Origin: Ferrithrix thermotolerans DSM 19514
GTDB lineage: Bacteria; Actinomycetota; Acidimicrobiia; Acidimicrobiales; CAIXPF01
Direction: 5' to 3'
NCBI GenBank assembly: GCA_945906305.1
Contig: CAMDQT010000001.1
Location: 62,001 to 126,000, forward strand
Length of the DNA: 64,000 nucleotides
The stretch's first letter is position 1; each line of letters starts with the position of its first letter. Position numbers and translations under genes: made by a program. Below the pieces are notes generated by a model that did not search any database, was not told the origin of the DNA, and saw only the letters and a list, made by a program, of their open reading frames with translations. Positions 43,801 through 54,334 of this stretch are shown here, piece after piece.

Positions 43801-46758
43801 ATGGATCACGCCATTCAACCCGTCAACGACCCCTCCTCGATTACCGCCGCGGGCTCGACCGAACCGACGCCGGATGCGAGCCGTCCGCTGATCTGGCTCG
43901 CCGATCAAGGGGCCGACGTCTCCTCCTCAAGGCTGCGCCGCGGCGGGCGACATCTCCGTGTTCGTCGGACCCTGACCACCGAGCAGGTCGTGACCGGAGC
44001 GCTCTCTGCGCTTGGCCTCTTGGTAGCCACGGTGTTCGTCCTGCTGCAGTTGCAGCCGGAGGAGATCTTCCGTGACACGCTCACCGCCGGCGGTGACATG
44101 GGAGCCCACGTCTGGGGTCCGGACTACCTGCGGCGCGAGATCCTTCCCCATCTGAGTCTGTCTGGTTGGACGAAGGACTGGTACGGAGGGTTCCCGGCCT
44201 ACAAGTTCTACATGGTGGCCCCGGCGTTGCTCGTCGTGCTGGTCGATTTGATCCCGTTCGTCAGCTATGCGGTGGCCTTCAAGATGGTGACGGTGTTGGG
44301 GCTGGTGGCCCTTCCGGGTGCGGCCTTCTTCATGGGCAAGATGTTCCGCCTGCCGTTCCCCGGCCCGGTTCTGATGGCCTTTGGGACCTTGCCGTTCATC
44401 TTCGATTTCGATGAGCGCTTCCGTATCATCGGCGGCAACGCGGCGTCGACGCTGGCCGGCGAGTTCTCCTTCTCGATCAGCCTCGCCGTGTGCTTGGTGT
44501 ACGTCGGTGTGGTGGCACGCGGCCTCGAAACCGGCCGATTTCGGGCCTGGGCGGCGGTGTTGTTCGCCCTGGTGATGCTCAACCACCTCATCCCGGCCCT
44601 GTTCGCGGTCGTGGCGACGGTGCTGCTGGGGCTATGGCGGCTCGCTTCCGATACCCGCAAGCCGCTCAGCGGGGTCTTCATCGCCGCGTTCGTGGGTTCG
44701 GTGGTGGCTGGAGCGTGGGGTGGATTCGGTGGGGCACTGTCCGTTCCGGTCGCGGTGCTGCTACCGGTGCTGGCGCTGGTGCTGATCATCGTCATGGCGT
44801 TCGCCATCGAGCCGGCGTGGCGGGCCACGATGTTCTGGGTGGCACCGGTGGGGCTGGTCGGTGCGCTGATCGCCGGTTTTTGGTCTTTCCCGTTCGTGCG
44901 TAATCACGCCTACTTCAACGACATGGGCTGGGAACGGCTGCAGAACTATCGGGACAGCCTGGCCCCGGCCCATTCCTTGACGATGGTCTGGTACGTCGTA
45001 TTCATGCTCTGCGTGCTCGCGGTCGTGCTTTGCCTCATCGAACGACAGCTGATCGGGGGCTTCCTGGCCTCGTCCGCGCTGACGATGGCCGTGATGTTCG
45101 TTAGCTGGCCGGAGAGCCAGATGTGGAACGCCAGGTTCCTGCCCTTCTACTACCTGTCGCTGTACCTGCTCGCGGCGGTCGGCCTGGCGTTGTTCATCAA
45201 TGTCGTTCCTGGTCTCGGCCTGCGTTCGCTCGGGGCTTTCCTGGGTGCGCTGGGGATGTTGTTCGCTGCGGCCCTTCCGTTCGGCGTTGTCCCCGGCTCC
45301 CAGCTCAAGGACGGTCAGTGGAACTTCCTGAACCTCTTCGATGCCCCATCGTCGTTCGTGGATGATTGGGCGCGTTGGAACTACAGCGGCTACCAGGGCA
45401 AGCCAAAGTGGCCGGAGTACGAGTCGATCATCATGGCGATGAGCGAAATCGGCTCGGAGCGCGGGTGCGGCCGGGCCATGTGGGAGTACCAGACCGAGAC
45501 CCTCAACTCCTACGGCACGCCGATGGCCCTGATGCTGTTGCCGTACTGGACCAAGGGATGTATCGGCTCGATGGAAGGGCTGTACTTCGAGTCCTCGGCC
45601 AGCACGCCGTACCACTTTCTCAACCAGTCCGAATTGTCTGCGGCGCCGTCGCGGGCGCAGCGTGACTTGCCCTACTCGCCGTTGAATGTTGATCTGGGCG
45701 TAAAGCACCTGCAGTTGCTCGGCGTGAAGTACTCCATGGTCTTGTCCCAATCGGCCAAGGACCAGGCCGACCAGAACGCGAGTCTTAGCTACATCCGCGA
45801 CGCCGGACCGTGGTCCATCTATGAGGTGACCGGCAGCGAGTTGGTCACCCCGCTCGCCAATGAGCCCGCCGTGCTCACCGATGTCGGCCCGGCCCAAAGC
45901 AGTTGGCTGGTCCCCAGCGCGCGGTATTACAACGACCCCGAACGTTGGGACGTGTCGCGGGCCGGCGACGGTCCCGCCAACTGGCAGCGGGTAGCGTCCA
46001 CGGTGGAGCCGGACGTGCGCCCCGTGGCGCCGTTCACGGTGACGAACATCGTGGAAGGCACCGACAACATCCACTTCGATGTGGATGAGATCGGTCGGCC
46101 GGTCTTGGTGAAGACCTCCTACTTTCCCAATTGGAAGGTCGAGGGAGCCAAGGGCCCCTATCGGGTGATGCCGAACCTCATGGTGGTGGTGCCGACGAGC
46201 TACCACGTCGAGCTTTCCTACGGCCGGACCATGACGGACTGGTTGGGCATCATGATGAGCTTGGCTGGCTTGGCTGGCTTGGTGTTGCTGGTGAAGGCGC
46301 CTCGGCTCGAGTTGCGCCGGGTTCCCCGGCGTGCTTCGGTCGTGCTCACCGCCGCTGATCTCGATGTGTCGCGCTACCTGCTCGTGTTCCCCGAGGACCC
46401 TGGGTTGCCGGCCATGGAGGGGTTCTCTTTCGCGACGCCACCGTGGGAGGACCCCGACGAGGTCCTCTGGGGTGCCCCTGTCGGGGCGGGCGAGTCCAGC
46501 GTTGAACCCGACGATGCGCCCTTGTCGGTGGTGACACCGACGTCATTGTCTGGGCGTCACCCCGAGGCGGTGGAGGCCCCTGGGCCCACCGCGGGGCTGG
46601 AGGATGCCGCCACGGTGGATGCCGCGGAGGAGTCGAAAGATCCTGGCCTGGCGGGTTCCCGGTTCGATCGAATATCTGACGGTGGCAGATCCGCTGGCTT
46701 CTCGCCCCCAGACGTCGCCACCCCCGCGGGTAGCGCCGACCCGGACACCATGGCGTGA
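43801..46758 (+). CDS. GT-C-like multi-membrane protein (6-PTPS-related membrane family)
   Basis: 985 aa with about a dozen hydrophobic segments from about 63 to 833. GGDMGAHVW (about 97-105) after the first helix lies in the expected first outer loop and could be the acidic catalytic motif of GT-C enzymes. KDWYGGFPAYKFYMVAPALL and the outer C-terminal YFPNWKVEGAKGPYRVMPNLMVVVP fit the PTPS_related/YfhO-like membrane protein group. A Pro/Glu/Asp-rich cytoplasmic tail of about 150 residues follows. It probably transfers sugars from polyprenyl-phosphate donors on the outer face. Its stop overlaps the GtrA-GT2 gene (GTGA), which could make that donor. Confidence 0.78.
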   Translation: MDHAIQPVNDPSSITAAGSTEPTPDASRPLIWLADQGADVSSSRLRRGGRHLRVRRTLTTEQVVTGALSALGLLVATVFVLLQLQPEEIFRDTLTAGGDMGAHVWGPDYLRREILPHLSLSGWTKDWYGGFPAYKFYMVAPALLVVLVDLIPFVSYAVAFKMVTVLGLVALPGAAFFMGKMFRLPFPGPVLMAFGTLPFIFDFDERFRIIGGNAASTLAGEFSFSISLAVCLVYVGVVARGLETGRFRAWAAVLFALVMLNHLIPALFAVVATVLLGLWRLASDTRKPLSGVFIAAFVGSVVAGAWGGFGGALSVPVAVLLPVLALVLIIVMAFAIEPAWRATMFWVAPVGLVGALIAGFWSFPFVRNHAYFNDMGWERLQNYRDSLAPAHSLTMVWYVVFMLCVLAVVLCLIERQLIGGFLASSALTMAVMFVSWPESQMWNARFLPFYYLSLYLLAAVGLALFINVVPGLGLRSLGAFLGALGMLFAAALPFGVVPGSQLKDGQWNFLNLFDAPSSFVDDWARWNYSGYQGKPKWPEYESIIMAMSEIGSERGCGRAMWEYQTETLNSYGTPMALMLLPYWTKGCIGSMEGLYFESSASTPYHFLNQSELSAAPSRAQRDLPYSPLNVDLGVKHLQLLGVKYSMVLSQSAKDQADQNASLSYIRDAGPWSIYEVTGSELVTPLANEPAVLTDVGPAQSSWLVPSARYYNDPERWDVSRAGDGPANWQRVASTVEPDVRPVAPFTVTNIVEGTDNIHFDVDEIGRPVLVKTSYFPNWKVEGAKGPYRVMPNLMVVVPTSYHVELSYGRTMTDWLGIMMSLAGLAGLVLLVKAPRLELRRVPRRASVVLTAADLDVSRYLLVFPEDPGLPAMEGFSFATPPWEDPDEVLWGAPVGAGESSVEPDDAPLSVVTPTSLSGRHPEAVEAPGPTAGLEDAATVDAAEESKDPGLAGSRFDRISDGGRSAGFSPPDVATPAGSADPDTMA
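46258..46281 (+). repeat. short 9-base tandem repeat
   Basis: GGCTTGGCT repeats about two and a half times in frame and encodes LAGLAGL in the last membrane helix of the GT-C-like protein. Confidence 0.5.
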
Positions 46759-48002
46759 ACGAGTCGCTCGCCGGTGGTGGGCGGCAGGTCGCAGACCAGC
46801 GGCTGGGTTCGGCTTCCATGCGTAGCGCGTTGGGTCGATTCGCGGGAGTCGGTGTCGCGGTCACCGCGGTGGACCTGCTGTTGCTGATTGGCCTGTACCT
46901 CGGGCTGGGGTGGGCGTTGGTCGCCGCAGATCTGGTCGCGGTCGCGGTCGCGGCGGTCACGTCCTATGCGGCGAACCGCATCTTGACCTTCCGAAATGAC
47001 CCCTTCGTCCGCTGGGTCTATCAGCCCGGGGCGGTGGCGGTGGTGGTCACCGCGGCGGGGCTGGCGGATCTCGCGGTATTGGTGACGTTGACCGGGCCCG
47101 CCCCGGGGCTCGTCGCACTCCTCGGCGCCAAATTCGGGGCCTTGGCCCTGGCGGCGGTCCTTCGTCTGGTGGCATATCGGTGGGTGCTTTTCGGGCGGGT
47201 CCGCCGGACCCAACAGCTGAAACCGAGACGCGATCCAGCACCAGGTCAGTTTCGCCTTTCGGTGGTCGTACCGGCCTTTGGGGAACAGGAGCGGATCGCC
47301 ACGACCGTGCAGCGACTTCGGGCCTGGTGGGCATCGGTCGCCGCGGACGGTGGGCTCGAGATCATCGTCGTCGATGACGGCTCGCTCGACGACACCGCGG
47401 GCGAAGCGGCCCGGGCAGGGGCTGATCAAGCCCTGAAGTTGCCCGCCAACCAGGGCAAAGGCGCGGCGGTACGGGCCGGGATGTTGGCGGCCCGAGGACG
47501 GACGGTGGCCTTCACCGACGCCGACCTCGCCTACTCTCCGGACCAAATCCTCAGCCTGTTGGTCGAGGTAGAGCGGGGCTGGGACATGGTCGTAGGCAGT
47601 CGACGCCATACCGGTACCACCACGCTGGTCAAGGCCGGTCGGCTGCGAGAGGTCGGCGGACGGGTCATCAACGTGCTTACTACGACGCTGCTGCTCGGCC
47701 AGTACCGTGACACCCAGTGCGGCTTGAAGGCGTTCCGTTCCGACGGCGCCAGGACGTTGTTCGGCCAAAGCCGCATTGACGGGTTTGCCTTCGACATCGA
47801 GTTGTTCCACCTCGCCGAGCGTTACGAGTTCTCCGTGCTCGAGGTGCCGGTCCGCGTCGAGAACTCCGAGCGATCTACGGTCAAAGTTGCTCGTGACGCG
47901 CTGCGATTGACCCGGGATCTGATCCGGGTGCGACGCTGGGCGAAACAGGGCGTGTATGCCGAGGACGCCGAACGCGGTGGGGTGGATGACCTCCGCCGCT
48001 GA
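46755..48002 (+). CDS. GtrA-like membrane domain fused to a GT2 polyprenyl-phosphate sugar synthase
   Basis: 415 aa from GTG 46755, overlapping the preceding stop. Residues about 27-150 are a four-helix GtrA-like domain (FAGVGVAVTAVDLLLLIGLYL, then SYAANRILTF). Residues about 165-390 are a DPM1-type GT2: LSVVVPAFGEQERI, VVDDGSLDDT, KLPANQGKGAAVRAG, FTDADLAYSP and YRDTQCGLKAFR. Such fusions normally have the GT2 first and GtrA last; here the order is reversed. It likely makes and flips a polyprenyl-phosphate sugar for the adjacent GT-C-like enzyme. Confidence 0.86.
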   Translation: MNESLAGGGRQVADQRLGSASMRSALGRFAGVGVAVTAVDLLLLIGLYLGLGWALVAADLVAVAVAAVTSYAANRILTFRNDPFVRWVYQPGAVAVVVTAAGLADLAVLVTLTGPAPGLVALLGAKFGALALAAVLRLVAYRWVLFGRVRRTQQLKPRRDPAPGQFRLSVVVPAFGEQERIATTVQRLRAWWASVAADGGLEIIVVDDGSLDDTAGEAARAGADQALKLPANQGKGAAVRAGMLAARGRTVAFTDADLAYSPDQILSLLVEVERGWDMVVGSRRHTGTTTLVKAGRLREVGGRVINVLTTTLLLGQYRDTQCGLKAFRSDGARTLFGQSRIDGFAFDIELFHLAERYEFSVLEVPVRVENSERSTVKVARDALRLTRDLIRVRRWAKQGVYAEDAERGGVDDLRR

Positions 48003-48056
48003 CGGGCAGTGACGTTGATGAGTCGATCGCCATGTGGGGCAAATCGCTGTGCTCGC

Positions 48057-48062
48057 TACATT
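48057..48062 (+). promoter_or_regulatory. -10 hexamer of the phosphomannomutase operon
   Basis: TACATT ends 8 bases before ATG 48071. Confidence 0.5.
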
Positions 48063-48070
48063 GAAGATGC

Positions 48071-49423
48071 ATGCTGGAGCAGATCTTCAAGGCATATGAC
48101 GTGCGGGGCATCTATCCCGACCAGATCGATGGGCCTACCTGTTATCGAATTGGGGCGGCGTTCGCCCGGTTCGTGGCCGATCAGGATGGTGCCACCCGCC
48201 TGATCGTGGCCCGCGATATGCGACCCTCGGGCCCGGAGTTGGTCGCGGCGTTTACTGCGGGCGCGCTGGAACAGGGCCTCGACGTGATTGACATCGGGTT
48301 GGTATCGACCGATCTGCTGTATTTCGCGGCGGGGAAACTTGACGCACCGGGTGCGGTGTTCACCGCGTCGCACAATCCGGCCCAGTACAACGGCATAAAG
48401 ATGTGCCGCTCAGGGGCCCGGCCGATCGGGGCGGACACCGGCCTCGAGGTGATCTGCGAGGCGAGCCGTGCGGCGTTGGCGCCACGGGCACTGGCCGGTA
48501 CCCGTAGCGAGCAAGATCTGTTGGCGGCGTACGCCGCCCATGTCCACTCCTTCGTGGACCCGGCGGTGCTGCGCCCGATGAGGGTCGTCGCCGATACCGC
48601 CAACGGCATGGGTGGCCTAGTCGTTCCCGAAGTTTTCGCCGCGCTGCCCTTCGAGCTCGAGATGCTTTTCGCCGAGCTCGACGGGACCTTTCCGAACCAT
48701 CCGGCCGATCCGATTCAACCGGAGAACTTGCGCGATTTGCAACGGCGAGTGCTTGAGACCGGCGCCGACGTCGGCTTGGCCTTCGATGGCGATGCCGATC
48801 GGGTGTTCCTCGTGGACGAACTCGCCCAGCCGCTGTCAGGCTCGCTCACCACCGCCATTGTCGCCGCGGGCATGTTGGAGCGTTATCCGGGTGCCACCAT
48901 CGTGCACAATCTGATCTGTTCGCAGGTCGTACCGGAGATCATCCGCGAGCGCGGTGGGGTACCGGTGCGGACCCGGGTCGGCCACAGCTTTATCAAACAG
49001 GTCATGGCTGACAGCGGAGCGGTGTTCGGCGGCGAGCACAGCGGGCACTACTACTTCGCCGACAACTACCGCGCCGACTCGGGTTTGATCGCCGCGGTGG
49101 TCGTGCTTGAGCAACTGTGTCGGGCGGGGGTTCCTCTGTCCGAACTGCGCCAGCCCTTTGAGCGCTATGCCGCCTCGGGGGAACTCAATACCGAGGTACC
49201 GGACCCGGCGGCAGTGATCGAGCGCGTGGCGAGCCGGATCACGGCTCACCATCCCGCGGCTGGCATTGACCGCCTCGACGGGTTGACCGTTCAGTTGGAC
49301 CGGTGGTGGTTCAACCTGCGGCCCTCCAATACCGAACCGTTGCTGCGGCTGAACCTTGAGGCCGCCACTGCGGCCGACGTGGACGCTCGGGTGGCTGAGG
49401 TCCGTGGGCTCTTCGATGCGTGA
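48071..49423 (+). CDS. manB: phosphomannomutase / phosphoglucomutase (ManB/PmmA)
   Basis: 450 aa, full-length alpha-D-phosphohexomutase. It has the FKAYDVRGIYP N-terminus, the phosphoserine loop FTASHNPAQYNG (about 97-108), the metal loop AFDGDADRVF (about 237-246), the sugar-specificity GGEHSGHYYF and the phosphate-binding RPSNTEPLLRL. GEHSGH is the dual glucose/mannose type. It converts mannose-6-P to mannose-1-P for GDP-mannose synthesis, between ManA (downstream) and the pyrophosphorylase at 24311. Probable operon with the Trm112-like gene and manA. Confidence 0.94.
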   Translation: MLEQIFKAYDVRGIYPDQIDGPTCYRIGAAFARFVADQDGATRLIVARDMRPSGPELVAAFTAGALEQGLDVIDIGLVSTDLLYFAAGKLDAPGAVFTASHNPAQYNGIKMCRSGARPIGADTGLEVICEASRAALAPRALAGTRSEQDLLAAYAAHVHSFVDPAVLRPMRVVADTANGMGGLVVPEVFAALPFELEMLFAELDGTFPNHPADPIQPENLRDLQRRVLETGADVGLAFDGDADRVFLVDELAQPLSGSLTTAIVAAGMLERYPGATIVHNLICSQVVPEIIRERGGVPVRTRVGHSFIKQVMADSGAVFGGEHSGHYYFADNYRADSGLIAAVVVLEQLCRAGVPLSELRQPFERYAASGELNTEVPDPAAVIERVASRITAHHPAAGIDRLDGLTVQLDRWWFNLRPSNTEPLLRLNLEAATAADVDARVAEVRGLFDA

Positions 49424-49526
49424 GCGGCGGCTCAACGCTGAGTCGAGCCTGCGACGTCGTTGTGTCGGGCAAGGTCCGCGGCCGTAGTAAAACTGGTCAG
49501 TCGCCCACCTGCCGAGGAGAATTGAC

Positions 49527-49763
49527 GTGCCGCTCGACCCGCAACTGCTGGAGATCTTGGCCTGCCCGCAGGACAAGGGCCCCCTGCTGTACTTCGCCGA
49601 CGAGAACGCCTTGTACAACCCGCGGCTTAAGCAGCGTTACCGGATTGACGATGCCATCGCGGTGATGTTGGTCGATGAAGCGGAGACGGTCGATGATGAG
49701 GAACACGCTCGTCTGTCCGCCAAGGCTGTGGCCGAGAACCTGTCGCCGAATTTCGCGTCCTAG
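49527..49763 (+). CDS. Trm112/UPF0434-like small protein
   Basis: 78 aa from GTG 49527, with GAGGAG 7-8 bases upstream. LLEILACPQDKGPLLYF matches the Trm112p-like (PF03966) start; the second half, RYRIDDAIAVMLVDEAETV, is the family's 'I.dgIP.ml..eA' signature. The usual C-P-x-C is C-P-Q-D here, so zinc binding is doubtful. In other actinobacteria this gene likewise lies between phosphomannomutase and manA, usually with a SIS-domain gene that is missing here. Molecular role unknown. Confidence 0.85.
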   Translation: MPLDPQLLEILACPQDKGPLLYFADENALYNPRLKQRYRIDDAIAVMLVDEAETVDDEEHARLSAKAVAENLSPNFAS

Positions 49764-49786
49764 GCCTCAACGATGAGGGCGTATCG

Positions 49787-50989
49787 ATGATGTTCCGGTT
49801 GCGCAACCCGATCCAACGCTACGCCTGGGGCTCGACGGAGTTCCTGCCCCGATTTCTCGGTGTGCAGCCCGATGGCACCCCTCAGGCCGAGCTGTGGATG
49901 GGTGCACACCTCTCGGCGCCATCGCTGGCCCTTACGGCGGGTGGGGAGATCCCGTTGTCGCAGCTCATAGCGGGCGATTCGGAACGCATGCTCGGAGCGG
50001 CGGTGCGGGCTCGATTTGGGGAGCAGCTTCCGTTCCTGTTCAAGGTGCTTGCCGCGGCGCAGCCGCTGTCGCTGCAGGTGCATCCCGATGCGAGCCAGGC
50101 CCGCGCGGGCTTTGCCCGGGAGCAGGCCGCAGGGCTGGATTCCACCGATCCTCGACGGAATTACCGCGATCCCAACCACAAGCCTGAGTTGCTGTGCGCC
50201 CTGGACGGATTCGACGTGCTGAGCGGATTCCGCCCGGCGGAGGAGATTGCGGCGGTGTTCGGGGCCTTCGGCTTGCCTCCAGGCTGGGTGGAGCGGGCCC
50301 GTGCTGGTGACGTCGGGAAGCTGTGCGCCGCCCTGTGGGGTCTTTCCTCCGCCGAACGGACGGCGCTGGCGGGGTCCCTCGCCGTCGCCGCCGGTCGTGG
50401 TGGCCCGGCCGAGCAGCGCGTACCCCGGGAGGCGGCGTTCGTGCGGTCGGCCGCGGACCGCTATCCCGGCGACATCGGGGTGTTGGTCGGCCTTTGCCTC
50501 AACCGGCTCCAGATCGCCGCAGGCGAGGCGATGTTCGCGCCCGCCGGCCTGTTGCATGCGTACCTCGGTGGTTTCGGCCTGGAGCTAATGGCCAATTCGG
50601 ACAATGTGGTGCGGGCCGGGCTCACGGCGAAGGCGGTCGACGTCGACGAACTCGCCCGGCTCGTGGTGCCTGATCTCGCTGGTTCCGGGGTGCTGCAGGC
50701 AACGGCCGATGCCCGCACGGGGGAATTGCGCTTCCCGGTCATGGCCGAGGAGTTCTCGCTGTCGTCCTTCCGGCTGGTGGGGACCCCGGTCGCCCTCGAG
50801 TCACCAGGACCTGAAATTCTGCTCTGTGTGGACGGCAGCGCCGATGTCATCGCCGCGGACGGCAGGCGGCTCGCGCTCGGCCGAGGTGACTCCGTGTTCG
50901 TGGCGGCGGCCGAGGACCGCTACTGGCTCAACGGGGACGGGGGGATATACCGCGCCACGGTCGGATTGCTCGAACGTCCGGCGGGGTGA
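49787..50989 (+). CDS. manA: mannose-6-phosphate isomerase, class I (ManA)
   Basis: 400 aa. It converts fructose-6-P to mannose-6-P with zinc. FRLRNPIQRYAWGS, ELWMGAHLSAPS, PFLFKVLAAAQPLSLQVHPD (Gln and His zinc ligands), YRDPNHKPELLCAL (Glu and His), GEAMFAPAGLLHAYLGG and the C-terminal cupin are all type I PMI motifs. It follows the Trm112-like gene by 23 bases, closing the phosphomannomutase operon and giving the window a full route from fructose-6-P to GDP-mannose. Confidence 0.94.
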   Translation: MMFRLRNPIQRYAWGSTEFLPRFLGVQPDGTPQAELWMGAHLSAPSLALTAGGEIPLSQLIAGDSERMLGAAVRARFGEQLPFLFKVLAAAQPLSLQVHPDASQARAGFAREQAAGLDSTDPRRNYRDPNHKPELLCALDGFDVLSGFRPAEEIAAVFGAFGLPPGWVERARAGDVGKLCAALWGLSSAERTALAGSLAVAAGRGGPAEQRVPREAAFVRSAADRYPGDIGVLVGLCLNRLQIAAGEAMFAPAGLLHAYLGGFGLELMANSDNVVRAGLTAKAVDVDELARLVVPDLAGSGVLQATADARTGELRFPVMAEEFSLSSFRLVGTPVALESPGPEILLCVDGSADVIAADGRRLALGRGDSVFVAAAEDRYWLNGDGGIYRATVGLLERPAG

Positions 50990-51092
50990 CCGGTGGCCTA
51001 TGGCCTTGGGGTGGCTCGGTGTGAGGTGCTGTCATTCCTACACTTGAGGCTGGATTGACAGGGTCTGTGGACCCCAGCCCGAAATCGACCCA

Positions 51093-51116
51093 GCTAGGAC
51101 GCCTGGGCGTCCTAGC
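51093..51116 (+). promoter_or_regulatory. perfect 10-bp hairpin upstream of ahcY
   Basis: GCTAGGACGC and GCGTCCTAGC pair perfectly around a 4-base CTGG loop, 50 bases before the ahcY start. A smaller GGGTC/GACCC hairpin lies at 51061-51074 and a TTGACA at 51055-51060. No T run follows, so it is more likely an operator or a leader RNA element than a terminator. The 50990-51166 stretch holds no gene. Confidence 0.5.
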
Positions 51117-51166
51117 AGACGATGCTGCTTGGCCTGCTCTGGCCGAGCTGTCGCGAAAGGAAGCGT

Positions 51167-52642
<1,476 letters not shown>

Positions 52643-52649
52643 GCGCCAA

Positions 52650-52686
52650 GGGCGGAGGCCCGGGCCGATCCGGCCCTCCTCCGCCC
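52650..52686 (+). terminator. strong hairpin after ahcY
   Basis: GGGCGGAGG (52650-52658) pairs with CCTCCGCCC (52678-52686), with a further inner GGGCC/GGCCC stem and a 5-base loop. It begins 8 bases after the ahcY stop. There is no T run, typical of high-GC terminators. Confidence 0.65.
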
Positions 52687-52719
52687 CTCTCAGGCGGCGT
52701 TGCGGTGCTGGGGACGGCC

Positions 52720-52725
52720 TAGTCT
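52720..52725 (+). promoter_or_regulatory. -10 hexamer of the acyl-CoA ligase gene
   Basis: TAGTCT ends 7 bases before ATG 52733. Confidence 0.6.
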
Positions 52726-52732
52726 CCCGCCC

Positions 52733-54334
52733 ATGGCCTCTCCGGATGAACGCAATGCCTTTTTCAGCCGCCGCCTCGGCGACCTGGCGGACGAGGCGGC
52801 GCGGCGTTGGGCGGACCGCGAAGCGGTGGTCGACGGTGAGCGTCGTTGGACTCACGCCGGTTTTGCCGTCGAGGTGGACCGCGTCGCCAAGGGCCTCATC
52901 GCCATCGGGGTCGAGCCGGGGGAGAAGGTCGCCATTTGGATGACCAATCGGGCGGAGTGGCTCTTCGCTCTGTACGCGGTGACCAAGATCGGCGCGGTGC
53001 TGGTGCCGTTGAACACCCGCTATCGGGCCGAGGATGTCGGCTACACCGTCGATCAGTCCGATGCGGCCACGCTGTTGATCAAGGACCGGGCCGGACCGGT
53101 GGACTACAGCGACATGGTCCGGGCCAACATCCGCCGGTGGCGCAAGCTGAAGCGGCTGGTGGTCTTGGGGGAGGACCGGCCCGAAGGGGCATTGGGCTGG
53201 GAGGAACTCCTCGCGGCCGGCGAAGCCGTGTCGGCGCAAACCCTGGCCAGTCGGGCCGATGCCGTGCACGTCGCAGATCCGGCCATCATCATCTACACGT
53301 CGGGGACCACGAGCATGCCCAAGGGTGCCGTTCACAATCATGCGGTGGTGCGAAATGTGGCGGAACGGGCGCAGATGCATGGCGTCACCTGTACCGACGT
53401 GCATGCGGGGTATCTGCCGCTGTTCCATGCTTTCGGATTCACTGAGGTGGCGCTGTACACCGCGCTTACTGGGTCCAAGCAGGTGCTGTTCGAGACCTTC
53501 GACGCCGAGGAGATCCTCGACGTCGCAGAACGCGAGGGCATTACCCTTTTCCATGGGTTCGACACCCATTGGTCCGATTTCCTACGAGCCCAGCGGCGAC
53601 TGCCTCGTCAACTGAAATTGCGGCTCGGTACTCTCGCCGCGGGTATGCAGTCGAGCACACCGATTGCCCTGCGGGTCCAAGACGAGCTGTGCCCGACCGT
53701 GTCGGGCTGGGGCATGAGCGAGGTGTGGACCGCGCTGGTGGTCAGCCACGTCACCGCCACGCGGGAACAGCGTTGTGAGGCATCGGGTTATCCGATGCTC
53801 GACGTGGAGCTACGAGTCATCGACCCCGAGACCGGTGCCGATCAGCCGGCCGACGTGCCGGGCGAGCTGCTGTGTCGGAGCTACACAACGATGTTGGGCT
53901 ACTACAACAAGCCGGAAGCCACGGCGGAGACCATCGACGTTGACGGCTGGTTGCACTCGGGTGACCTGGCCCGCATCCGTCCCGACGGGCATGTGGTGTT
54001 CATGGGTCGGCTGAAGGACATGCTCAAGGTCGGGGGGGAGAACGTGGCTCCAGCGGAGATCGAAGGTCGGCTGCGGGAACTGCCGGGTGTGGCGGATGTG
54101 GCGGTCGTCGGCCTGCCCGACCCGCGTCTGGGTGAAGTGCCGGTGGGCTACGTGCTCGCCGAGCCGGGCGTGGTCCTCGATGTCGAGGTGCTGCTCGAAC
54201 ATCTCAACGGCAAGGTGGCCAGCTTCAAGCGGCCCCGCCATCTCAAGGTGGTCGAATCGTTGCCCATGACCCCAACCGGGAAGGTCCGTAAGGTGGAACT
54301 ACGCGATCAGGCCCGTCGGGACTTTGGTGGCTGA
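52733..54334 (+). CDS. acyl-CoA synthetase (AMP-forming, FadD-like)
   Basis: 533 aa from ATG 52733, supported by the leaderless promoter. ANL superfamily: the P-loop IYTSGTTSMPKGAVHNH (near residue 186), YLPLFHAFGFTEVALY, SGWGMSEVW, GWLHSGDLARIRPDGHVVFMGR and the catalytic-Lys segment TPTGKVRKVELR. The sequence resembles medium/long-chain or aromatic acyl ligases; the substrate is not determined. The next gene overlaps by 8 bases. Confidence 0.88.
   Translation: MASPDERNAFFSRRLGDLADEAARRWADREAVVDGERRWTHAGFAVEVDRVAKGLIAIGVEPGEKVAIWMTNRAEWLFALYAVTKIGAVLVPLNTRYRAEDVGYTVDQSDAATLLIKDRAGPVDYSDMVRANIRRWRKLKRLVVLGEDRPEGALGWEELLAAGEAVSAQTLASRADAVHVADPAIIIYTSGTTSMPKGAVHNHAVVRNVAERAQMHGVTCTDVHAGYLPLFHAFGFTEVALYTALTGSKQVLFETFDAEEILDVAEREGITLFHGFDTHWSDFLRAQRRLPRQLKLRLGTLAAGMQSSTPIALRVQDELCPTVSGWGMSEVWTALVVSHVTATREQRCEASGYPMLDVELRVIDPETGADQPADVPGELLCRSYTTMLGYYNKPEATAETIDVDGWLHSGDLARIRPDGHVVFMGRLKDMLKVGGENVAPAEIEGRLRELPGVADVAVVGLPDPRLGEVPVGYVLAEPGVVLDVEVLLEHLNGKVASFKRPRHLKVVESLPMTPTGKVRKVELRDQARRDFGG

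Noticed and set aside
44761-46206. A 481-codon minus-strand frame inside the GT-C-like gene
   Set aside because: Low-complexity His/Arg/Gln-rich translation typical of a shadow frame; the plus-strand gene has clear membrane segments.
50990-51166. SAH riboswitch upstream of ahcY
   Set aside because: The conserved core sequence of that class could not be found; only a plain hairpin is present. Reported instead as an unexplained element.
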